A stretch of DNA of 6,033 nt from NCBI GenBank assembly GCA_025924845.1, contig JAICHN010000323.1:1-6033 (forward strand), written 5' to 3'. The notes under the pieces are model-generated. The model worked only from the letters and a program-made list of their open reading frames with translations, ran no database searches and was not told the origin of the DNA. This stretch comes from Chloroflexota bacterium. GTDB taxonomy: Bacteria > Chloroflexota > UBA5177 > JANWHV01. A program made the position numbers and the translations under genes. Of the stretch, positions 1-5,812 are shown piece by piece (within the stretch, counting starts at the first letter, position 1; every line of letters starts with the position of its first letter).

Positions 1-1082
1 GATGAGTCGTGCCTGGCGGATTTGCGTGAGGTCAACCAGGGCTTGCTCATCGCGGGATTGCGAGAGCAAGAGTTCGCGTCGGCGATCCTTGCCGGCATCG
101 ACGACGCCGTCATCGTGGTGGACTGCGCGGGAAAGATTGTACGGGTGAACGCGGCCTACGCGCGGCTGGCCGGCGGCACCGACGGGCTCCTGGCGCCGGA
201 GGACGACCGGGGACAGCCCTTGCCGCCCGACCAAACGCCGCGGATGCGCGCGGCTCGCGGTGAAAGATTCAGCATGGAATTTGTGCTGACGGCGTCGGAC
301 GGGAGCCGGCGGTGGTTCGAGGCCAGAGGCCAGCCGCTGAGTGACTATGGCGCCGGATGCGCCGTCATCGTCATCCGCGACATTACGATGTCCAGTCGGC
401 ACCGCCGCCTGCAAGATGATTTCATTGCGCTGGCCGCCCATGAGTTGCGCACTCCGCTGACCGCGATCCAGGGCAGTCTAGAGCTCTTGGGGCGATGGAG
501 TCAGGACGCGGCGGACTCGCGGGTACCGCGCACCATCGCCACGGCCTTGCACCAGGCACGCCGGCTAAAGATGTTGGTGAATGACCTAACGGACGTGGGA
601 CGGTTGCAGAGCGGGAATCTGGTCCTTTCCTTGGCGGAGGTGGACCTTGTCGCCCTGACCACAGAGGAGGTCGAGATCGCGAAAGGGTTGGCGGAGCAGC
701 ACCCCATTACCCTGGACGTGCCCACCGAGCCGCTTACGGTGCGCGGCGACGCCATTCGCCTGGAGCAGGTGCTGCTCAACCTCCTCACCAATGCGCTCAT
801 GCACACTCCACCGACCACGGGAATCGAGGTGCGGCTGCGTCGGGAAGATGGGGGCGCCGTGCTGACGGTGCATGATTCCGGCACCGGCATCGCGGCCGAT
901 CTGCTGCCTCATCTTTTTGAGCGCTTCTATCAGGTTGCACGCCCGGCCGCGGACCACAGGCAGGCATGGGCCTTGGGCTGTACATTGCGCATCAATTGGT
1001 CGAGGCGCACGACGGCCGGATAGTGGTGGCCTCCGCACCGGGGGAAGGGACCACGTTTACGGTCTGGCTGCCCGCGGCGTAG
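1..1082 (+). CDS. PAS-domain sensor histidine kinase, start outside window, broken by a frameshift near the 3' end
   Basis: This is the C-terminal part of a sensor kinase that would autophosphorylate on histidine and pass the phosphate to a response regulator not present here. The frame is open to the left edge, so the TTG at 22 is not a credible start. Counting codons from base 1, a short probable coiled-coil linker ([17 protein letters not shown]) is followed by a PAS domain (about codons 26-129). The HisKA H-box is [12 protein letters not shown], with phospho-acceptor His147 at 439-441. The ATPase domain has an N-box ([11 protein letters not shown]), a G1 box (DSGTGI, 874-891) and an F-box (LFERFYQ). 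The frame then breaks: read literally it adds about 19 unrelated residues and stops at 1021-1023. Two bases on, another frame supplies the missing G2 box ([18 protein letters not shown]) and a normal end ([10 protein letters not shown]) with its stop at 1080-1082. No transmembrane segment is visible in the part present. The family call is secure; whether the break is real is not. Confidence 0.88.
955..965 (+). other. Frameshift site in the histidine kinase ATPase domain
   Basis: Upstream of this point the kinase reads in the frame of position 1; downstream the conserved G2 box reads in the frame of position 3. Either one added base (for example a third G at 963-964, giving Q-G-M-G-L-G) or removal of two bases (for example one CA of the CACA at 955-958, giving D-Q-A-G-M-G-L-G) restores a continuous protein. 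The stretch contains short repeats (CACA, and CAGGCAGG at 957-964), where slippage or assembly error is plausible. No recognisable slippery heptamer is present, so programmed frameshifting is unlikely. Confidence 0.85.
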
Positions 1083-1124
1083 CGCGCCGCGCGGCAGCGT
1101 ACTCGCGGGGAGGGGCGGCAAGGG

Positions 1125-1166
1125 GGGCCGGCGACTGAGGTTGCCTTCCATCCTGCTCAGCGGCCC
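1125..1166 (+). terminator. Weak bulged hairpin after the kinase gene, possible transcript end
   Basis: GGGCCG (1125-1130) can pair with CGGCCC (1161-1166), and CTGAG (1135-1139) with CTCAG (1156-1160), leaving a four-base bulge on one side and a 16-base loop. It lies 43 bases past the kinase stop, a sensible place for a 3' end. No T-run follows, so it does not fit an intrinsic terminator well. In GC-rich DNA such pairing can arise by chance. Confidence 0.25.
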
Positions 1167-1240
1167 GCCATCCCCAGCTTCCCAATCCCGCCGCCGTAAG
1201 CCCATAACATGGCACGGCGTTGGATTTATGGCGAAACAGC

Positions 1241-1270
1241 TTGACAGCATAGCAGGCCAAGCAGTAATGT
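1241..1270 (+). promoter_or_regulatory. Probable sigma70-type promoter of the lacI-family gene
   Basis: A perfect -35 hexamer TTGACA (1241-1246) is followed after 18 bases by TAATGT (1265-1270), which matches the -10 consensus at three of six positions. The start point would fall near 1277, leaving a leader of about 55 bases before the ATG at 1332. The stretch around it (about 1200-1320) is visibly less GC-rich than its surroundings, as expected for a promoter, and the palindrome at 1289-1305 lies just downstream. The -35 is strong and the -10 mediocre. Confidence 0.55.
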
Positions 1271-1288
1271 AGTGCCAATTCCGTTTGC

Positions 1289-1305
1289 GTTAACGGTACG
1301 CTAAC
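1289..1305 (+). promoter_or_regulatory. LacI-family operator, likely autoregulatory
   Basis: GTTAACG, spacer GTA, CGCTAAC form a 17-base inverted repeat whose arms match at six of seven positions (GTTAACG against GTTAGCG). LacI-family operators are typically imperfect palindromes of this length with CG-containing half-sites. It sits about 12 to 28 bases downstream of the predicted transcription start and ends 26 bases before the repressor's ATG. That position would block initiation or early elongation, so self-repression relieved by a sugar is the natural reading. Binding itself is inferred. Confidence 0.6.
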
Positions 1306-1331
1306 AATCGGCAGATTGTGGATGGGCCGAC

Positions 1332-2396
1332 ATGGAGAAGGCAGCCGCAAACGACCCGGTTTCGACCCTTGGGGCGCGTGAGCAGGCGCCTACCATCGCC
1401 GAGATCGCGCGGGACAGCGGAGTCTCGGCCATGACCGTGTCACGCGTGCTCAACGGGCGGCCCGATGTAGCGCCCGCTACGCGCGCCCGTGTGCAGAAGG
1501 TAGTCGCGGAACGGGGCTATTTGCGAAACCGCGCCGCTGCCGCGCTCCGCAAAGGCCGGTCTGGTCTGATCGATCTGGTCGTGGTGTCATTGGACAGCGC
1601 GTATCATCTGGAGATCATCCGCGGCGTTGAGGAGCACATCGAACCAACCGGCTTCCGCATGGCGGTCTCCGCCACCCATGGGCGTGCCCAGGGCGAACGG
1701 CAGTGGGTGTCAAAAGTGATCGACGGCTCGACCGATGGGGCTATCCTCGTGCTCGCCGACGGCCACGCCGTACATCTGGAGCGGCTGCGACGGCGCGGCA
1801 TCCCGTTCGTCGTGGTCGATCATCGCGGTGAACTTGGCGCCGATGTCCCTTCGGTCGGCGCAAGCAACTGGGCGGGTGGCCGGGCGGCGACGGAGTATCT
1901 GCTCGGACTTGGCCATCGGCGCATTGGCATCATCTCGGGACCGCCTACGCTCGGTTGCAGCAGGGAGCGTCTCTCCGGCTACCAGGCCGCTCTACAAGAT
2001 GCGGGGGCGCCGTTCGATCCTCTGCTCTGCCGAGAAGGTAACTTCCTCTATGAGGCAGGCTACCGCGAAACTTGTGCGCTCCTGGACATACCGGAGCCGC
2101 CCACCGCCATCTTCGCCGGCAACGATATGCATGCGGTTGGCGCGCTCAACGCGCTGCGCGTACGGGGGATCGCCGTGCCTCGTGAAATGAGCATTGTCGG
2201 CTTCGATAACGTGGAGATTTCCACCCTGGTGCATCCGGCCTTGACCACGGTGCATCAGCCGCTGGCCCAAATGGGCGCTTTCGCCGCGACCATGCTCATT
2301 CGCCTCATTGAGGGTGGGGCGCTGAGCAGCAATCGGGTCGAACTCGCCACCGAATTGATCGTTCGCCAATCGTGCGCGCCGCCGTTTCAGCCATGA
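1332..2396 (+). CDS. LacI-family transcriptional regulator (sugar-responsive repressor)
   Basis: A 354-residue cytoplasmic DNA-binding regulator, close to the usual 330-350 for the family. The N-terminal helix-turn-helix spans about residues 21-42 (TIAEIARDSGVS, then MTVSRVLNG). The hinge helix follows at about 66-73 (NRAAAALR), with the family's minor-groove-inserting leucine at Leu72. The rest is a periplasmic-binding-protein-like effector domain, with a typical late block (AGNDMHAVGALNALR, VPREMSIVGFDN, VHPALTTVHQP). ATG 1332 is the first possible start, because an in-frame TAA lies at 1302-1304. The ribosome site is weak (GGATGGG, 1319-1325). It carries an N-terminal extension of about 20 residues before the helix-turn-helix. 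It lies immediately upstream of, and in the same direction as, a sugar ABC importer, so it probably controls that operon and itself. The effector sugar cannot be read from sequence, and activation rather than repression is not excluded. Confidence 0.95.
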   Translation: MEKAAANDPVSTLGAREQAPTIAEIARDSGVSAMTVSRVLNGRPDVAPATRARVQKVVAERGYLRNRAAAALRKGRSGLIDLVVVSLDSAYHLEIIRGVEEHIEPTGFRMAVSATHGRAQGERQWVSKVIDGSTDGAILVLADGHAVHLERLRRRGIPFVVVDHRGELGADVPSVGASNWAGGRAATEYLLGLGHRRIGIISGPPTLGCSRERLSGYQAALQDAGAPFDPLLCREGNFLYEAGYRETCALLDIPEPPTAIFAGNDMHAVGALNALRVRGIAVPREMSIVGFDNVEISTLVHPALTTVHQPLAQMGAFAATMLIRLIEGGALSSNRVELATELIVRQSCAPPFQP

Positions 2397-2576
2397 ACTT
2401 CGCAGTGCGCCTTGATTCAAGTACCACCGCGATAGGGAATGCCTCGGCAGGCGGGATTAGCGGCCGGGACGAAAGGGGGTGATCGCCGTCAGGTAAGGGT
2501 CCGGTCGTAACCTGCGGTTCGTGCCGAGGTCGGCGCCGCGCTGTTCGTCACTCATTTATCAGAGAGGCTCGAAGCG
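2397..2576 (+). promoter_or_regulatory. Regulatory gap before the importer operon, with weak promoter and palindromes
   Basis: These 180 bases separate the regulator from the binding-protein gene. They contain TTGATT (2412-2417) with GGGAAT 17 bases later (2435-2440), a poor promoter match. They also hold an exact 11-base palindrome CTTGA-T-TCAAG (2411-2421), a small inverted repeat AACC-TGC-GGTT (2509-2519) and a small hairpin GCCT-CGGC-AGGC (2441-2452). None resembles the palindrome before the regulator gene. A good ribosome site AGAGAGG (2561-2567) lies nine bases before the ATG at 2577. The importer may have its own promoter here or be read through from the regulator gene. Confidence 0.35.
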
Positions 2577-3938
2577 ATGCCAAACGAGGTCGAGAGCATC
2601 AGCCCCGCGCGTCGCGCGCGGAAGACCACCCTGCCGGCACGCGCCCTTATTCTGGCCGGATTTCTCGCGGGCTCACTGGCGCTGTCGCCCGCGGCGGGGC
2701 CGGCCCACGCCGCGCGCACCGCGGCGCCTGTCACGGTAACCGTATGGGACATCCAGCAGGGAGTGCAGCAGAAGGAGGCGATTGCCCAGGCCACAGCCTT
2801 CAATAAGGCACATCCCGACATCAAAGTGCAGTACCAATTCTTCCAGAACGACCCCTATAAAACAAAATTGAGCATCGCTATCGGTGCCCATAAAGGTCCG
2901 GATATCTTCATGGGCTGGGGCGGCGGCATCCTCAAGAGTTACATCGATGCCGGGGCGGTGGCCGACCTGACCAGCGCGGTCAACGCCGATCCGGCCTGGA
3001 AGAATCGGTACACCCCTTCAGTGCTTGGCCCGGTTACCTTCGGCGGCCACATCTACGGCATCCCTTACAATGCTACGACACCCGAGGTGATCTTCTACAA
3101 TAAGGACATTTTCAAGCAGTACAATCTCAAGGTACCAACGACCTGGCCGCAACTTGAGCAGGTGATCAAAACATTGCAGAGCCACAATGTTATCCCATTC
3201 TCCCTGGATGGGAAGTCCGAGTGGCCCGAAATGATGATCCTCCAGTACCTGGCCGACCGGATCGGAGGAAGCAGCGCCCTGAACAATATTGCCCTGCGCA
3301 AACCGGGAGCAACCTTCAACAGCCCGGCCTGGATTCAGGCATTTACCCAGGCACAGGCCCTCGTGAAGTCGAACGCCTTCCAGAACGGCTTTGCTTCGTT
3401 CAATTACGACACGAACGACAGTGCCCAGCTGTTCTACGGCGGCCGTACCGCCATGATGTTCATGGGAGTCTGGCAAATCGGCAACGCGCAGAGCAACGCG
3501 CCGAAGTTCCTCCCCAAGATGGGCTTCTTCGCCGTGCCGTCCGTACCGGGCGGTAAAGGCAATGTAAATGACATCGTCGGCGTTCCCGCCAACTACTACT
3601 CCGTCACCTCAACCAGCAAGAATAAGGCGGCGGCTATCGAATTCCTGAAGAATCAGCTCAACCCCGGATACTCCTCGTGGGTACTGTCCCAGGGCCAGGT
3701 ACCGCCCGTGCAGAACCTGGATACCGGCAAGATCTCCGATCCGTTGGTGAAGGCCCAGGTTAATCTGCTGGCCAAGGCATCCAGCTACCAGTTGGCGCTC
3801 GACCAGTTGTTGCCGCCCCAACTGGCCCAGAAGTTCCTCGATCTCACGGGCTCGCTGTTCGCGCTCAGCATTACGCCTCAGCAGTTCGCCACGCAAATGC
3901 AGGCCACCACGTCGGCCTATTTCGCCGCCCATCATTAG
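2577..3938 (+). CDS. Extracellular solute-binding protein, family 1 (carbohydrate ABC importer)
   Basis: A 453-residue substrate-capture component of a sugar ABC importer (COG1653-type, usual length about 420-460). The N-terminus looks like a Sec signal peptide: basic residues at 12-16 (RRARK), a hydrophobic core at about 23-36, and an AHA motif at 43-45 that predicts cleavage before Ala46. There is no lipobox cysteine, and I see no cysteine anywhere in the protein. The mature part opens with a typical beta strand (VTVTVWDIQ), followed by FNKAHPDIKVQYQF and GPDIFMGWGGG. The family hallmark GHIYGIPYNATTPEVIFYNK comes next, then VPTTWPQLEQ, an EWPEMMILQYLADRIGG block and FYGGRTAMMFMGVWQIG. The overall style is close to oligosaccharide binders of the raffinose or xylobiose type, but the ligand is not determinable here. 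ATG 2577 is supported by AGAGAGG nine bases upstream. It is first in the operon, followed by a stem-loop and two permeases. Confidence 0.95.
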   Translation: MPNEVESISPARRARKTTLPARALILAGFLAGSLALSPAAGPAHAARTAAPVTVTVWDIQQGVQQKEAIAQATAFNKAHPDIKVQYQFFQNDPYKTKLSIAIGAHKGPDIFMGWGGGILKSYIDAGAVADLTSAVNADPAWKNRYTPSVLGPVTFGGHIYGIPYNATTPEVIFYNKDIFKQYNLKVPTTWPQLEQVIKTLQSHNVIPFSLDGKSEWPEMMILQYLADRIGGSSALNNIALRKPGATFNSPAWIQAFTQAQALVKSNAFQNGFASFNYDTNDSAQLFYGGRTAMMFMGVWQIGNAQSNAPKFLPKMGFFAVPSVPGGKGNVNDIVGVPANYYSVTSTSKNKAAAIEFLKNQLNPGYSSWVLSQGQVPPVQNLDTGKISDPLVKAQVNLLAKASSYQLALDQLLPPQLAQKFLDLTGSLFALSITPQQFATQMQATTSAYFAAHH

Positions 3939-3960
3939 GTCCAGGCATTGGGAGAGGGAA

Positions 3961-3982
3961 GGGGCTGACGCTGCTCAGCCCC
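3961..3982 (+). terminator. Perfect stem-loop between binding-protein and permease genes
   Basis: GGGGCTGA (3961-3968), loop CGCTGC, TCAGCCCC (3975-3982) form a perfect 8-base-pair hairpin, 22 bases past the binding-protein stop. No T-run follows, so it is not a classic terminator. Hairpins at this place in sugar-import operons, as between malE and malF, protect the upstream message or let only part of transcription continue, giving more binding protein than permease. That role is inferred here. Confidence 0.6.
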
Positions 3983-4020
3983 GCCCCGCTCGAACCTGTC
4001 GCGATGCGGAAAGGATGCGC

Positions 4021-4929
4021 ATGGCCCAGCGTATGCAGGCCGCGCCGAGCACGGCGCGCCGAGGGGGATTGCCCCGGCTCGGCCTAGTTCTGATGTTCAC
4101 GGCTCCCGCGCTCGTGCTCTATGGCATTTATGTGCTCTATCCGGTGTGCGTTTCGATCTGGTACTCCCTGCTGGACTGGAACGGGTTGGCGGCGGGGAAG
4201 TTTATCGGCCTGAATAACTGGCAACGTCTGCTTCACGACCAGAGCGTGCTCAGTTCGCTGCGCAATACCCTGATCATCCTGGTCGCTTCATTCGCCGTGG
4301 AGATGCCGGTGGGCCTGGGGCTGGCCGTGCTGGTGCAGCGAATGGGGCGACTGGGTACGGCCCTCTCCAGCGTCTATATATTGCCCCTGCTGATGTCCTC
4401 GGTCGCGGTCGGCATTACCTGGAGTTTTCTCTATAACCCGCAGTACGGTCCGCTCTACTACATCTATAACGATTTCGGCCGGCAAGCGCCCGGCCTCCTC
4501 GGCAGCCCGAGCCTGGCCATCTGGTCGGTGACCGCCGTGGTGCTCTGGCAGTTCATTCCTCTCTACATGCTGCTGTTCAACGCCGGACTGGTGGCCATTC
4601 CCCAGGAGTTATACGAAGCGGCGTCGATCGACGGGGCCGGAGCCTGGACGCGTTTCCGCTCGATTACCATCCCACTGTTGCGCCGCACCTTCATTACGGC
4701 GTCGGTGCTGGTCCTTACCGGTTCTCTGGTCTATTTCGATCTCATTTTCGTCATGACGGGAGGCGGCCCCGGTAATGCCTCCTATACCCTGGCCATGTAT
4801 ATCTACCGCTCCGCGTTTCAGGATCAAGAAGTCGGCTACGGTTCAACCGTTGCAATCCTCCTCTTCTGTATTTCGTTCATTGTCTCCGGATTGATCGTGC
4901 GCTTCTCGCGCCTGCTGCAAGGAGATTAG
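4021..4929 (+). CDS. Carbohydrate ABC importer permease, MalF/UgpA-like
   Basis: One half of the membrane channel of the sugar importer, about 302 residues, typical for this COG1175-type subunit. Six hydrophobic segments are visible, beginning near LGLVLMFTAPALVLYG, NTLIILVASFAVEMPVG, YILPLLMSSVAVGITW, IWSVTAVVLWQFIPLYM, ITASVLVLTGSLVYFDLIF and TVAILLFCISFIVSGLI. The cytoplasmic EAA loop that docks the ATPase is intact (YEAASIDGAGAWTRFRSI, from about 4612). The start could be ATG 4015, but the ribosome site GGAAAGG (4008-4014) abuts that codon with no spacing. It sits six bases before ATG 4021, which I therefore prefer; it gives MAQRMQAAPS as the N-terminus. The gene follows the binding protein by about 80 bases and is coupled to the second permease by a three-base gap. 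No ATPase gene is adjacent. The family is certain; the sugar is not known. Confidence 0.95.
   Translation: MAQRMQAAPSTARRGGLPRLGLVLMFTAPALVLYGIYVLYPVCVSIWYSLLDWNGLAAGKFIGLNNWQRLLHDQSVLSSLRNTLIILVASFAVEMPVGLGLAVLVQRMGRLGTALSSVYILPLLMSSVAVGITWSFLYNPQYGPLYYIYNDFGRQAPGLLGSPSLAIWSVTAVVLWQFIPLYMLLFNAGLVAIPQELYEAASIDGAGAWTRFRSITIPLLRRTFITASVLVLTGSLVYFDLIFVMTGGGPGNASYTLAMYIYRSAFQDQEVGYGSTVAILLFCISFIVSGLIVRFSRLLQGD
4919..4924 (+). promoter_or_regulatory. Strong ribosome-binding site of the second permease, inside the end of the first
   Basis: AAGGAG lies eight bases before ATG 4933, within the last codons of the upstream permease gene, whose stop is at 4927-4929. The arrangement suggests translational coupling, which would give equal amounts of the two channel halves. 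Confidence 0.75.
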
Positions 4930-4932
4930 CGC

Positions 4933-5799
4933 ATGGCGTCCGAGGCTCTAGGGTTCGGCCACAAGCGAGGATTACCGCGGCAGGTCGGCGTACGCCTCCT
5001 TTTGGCCCTCGTCGCCCTGTTCTGGTTGGCGGTGGTGCTCATCCCCATTTCCTACGCGGTGATCCAGACCTTTAAGACACAGGCGGATGCCCTGTCCGGC
5101 AGCCCCTGGTCCTTGAACGCGCCCACGCTCGCTAACTACCAGACCGTCCTTGGGCCACAGATTCTCCGTTACTTATTGAACTCGGTCGTCACCTCGGTCG
5201 GCGCGGTGCTGCTCTCAACCCTACTGGCCTCGCTCGCCGCCTACGCGCTGGCGCGGCTGCCGCATCGCGCCAACGGTTTCCTCTATCTGCTGTTCGTGTC
5301 AGGGCTGGCCGTGCCGATCTACGCCGCGATCATCCCGATCTATCGATTATCCATCGCCTGGAACCTCTACGATACGCTGCCTGGCGTGCTGCTGCCCTTC
5401 GCCGGCACGGCCTTGCCGATTACGGTATTTATCTTGACCGCCTTTATGCGCGGTATACCCGACGAATTGGAGCAGGCGATGCAAATCGACGGCGCGGGCG
5501 TGTTCCGCCGCTATCTCCAATTGGCGCTGCCGTTGTCGCGTCCCGCGCTGGCCACGGTAGCGGTGTTCGCCTTTATCGCGAACTGGAACAATTTCGTATT
5601 GCCGCTGATCCTGACTCAGAGCGACGATACGCGTACCCTACCCCTGGCCATCTGGAACTATCAGGGCCAGTATGGGATGAACGTGCCCCTGGTGCTCACC
5701 GTGGTGGTCCTTTCAACCCTACCCCTGCTCATCTTCTATATCGTGCAACGCCGCAATTTCATCCAGGGATTGACGGCCGGGGCGTTGAGCGCCGTGTAG
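4933..5799 (+). CDS. Carbohydrate ABC importer permease, MalG/UgpE-like
   Basis: The second half of the membrane channel, 288 residues, the usual length for this COG0395-type subunit (about 270-300). Six hydrophobic segments can be followed: LLLALVALFWLAVVLIPISY, then SVVTSVGAVLLSTLLASLAA, FLYLLFVSGLAVPIYAAIIP, VLLPFAGTALPITVFILTAF, LATVAVFAFIANWNNFVLPL and LVLTVVVLSTLPLLIFYIV. The ATPase-docking loop reads ELEQAMQIDGAGVFRRYLQLALP (E at residue 180, G at 187), so the first alanine of the usual EAA is glutamine. The invariant D-G-A part is kept, and such variation is common in MalG-type subunits. The C-terminus (QRRNFIQGLTAGALSAV) matches the family's habitual ending. ATG 4933 is fixed by AAGGAG eight bases upstream. 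It is the last gene of the operon; the next gene runs the opposite way with no ATPase or sugar-degrading enzyme between. Confidence 0.96.
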   Translation: MASEALGFGHKRGLPRQVGVRLLLALVALFWLAVVLIPISYAVIQTFKTQADALSGSPWSLNAPTLANYQTVLGPQILRYLLNSVVTSVGAVLLSTLLASLAAYALARLPHRANGFLYLLFVSGLAVPIYAAIIPIYRLSIAWNLYDTLPGVLLPFAGTALPITVFILTAFMRGIPDELEQAMQIDGAGVFRRYLQLALPLSRPALATVAVFAFIANWNNFVLPLILTQSDDTRTLPLAIWNYQGQYGMNVPLVLTVVVLSTLPLLIFYIVQRRNFIQGLTAGALSAV

Positions 5800-5812
5800 T
5801 CAAGCGTCAAGC
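5799..5812. repeat. Tandem 7-base repeat filling the gap between convergent genes
   Basis: GTCAAGC occurs twice in direct succession (5799-5805 and 5806-5812). It starts at the last base of the permease stop codon and ends just before the stop codon of the minus-strand gene. It is seen directly; it may be no more than a small slippage duplication. No terminator hairpin is visible in this gap. Confidence 0.4.

Noticed and set aside
22..1023. Kinase frame taken as a complete gene starting at TTG 22 and ending at 1023
   Set aside because: The frame is open to the left edge and the TTG falls inside a linker that reads as continuous protein. The last 19 residues before 1023 lack kinase character, while the true C-terminus reads in another frame to 1082.
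1086..1095. GCCGCGCGGC palindrome just after the kinase gene
   Set aside because: It is a loopless 10-base palindrome with no T-run, expected by chance in GC-rich DNA, and not a terminator.
872..1138. Plus-strand frame overlapping the kinase end
   Set aside because: It is in neither the upstream nor the restored kinase frame, and its arginine/alanine/glycine-rich translation has no domain pattern.
586..1250. Long minus-strand frames opposite the kinase (586-1038 and 930-1250)
   Set aside because: They lie antisense to clear kinase motifs, show no recognisable domain, and are the usual by-product of GC-rich coding DNA.
1735..2420. Frames overlapping the lacI-family gene (plus 1735-2190; minus 1992-2420)
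   Set aside because: Both are shadows of a gene with full family motifs; their compositions are low-complexity and basic, and neither has a credible ribosome site.
3018..3935. Minus-strand frames opposite the binding-protein gene (3018-3476 and 3609-3935)
   Set aside because: They are antisense to an intact, well-recognised gene, with no motif of their own.
5130..5136. CGCTAAC, identical to one arm of the lacI operator
   Set aside because: It is a single half-site inside the permease coding sequence with no matching partner arm, so chance is the simplest explanation.
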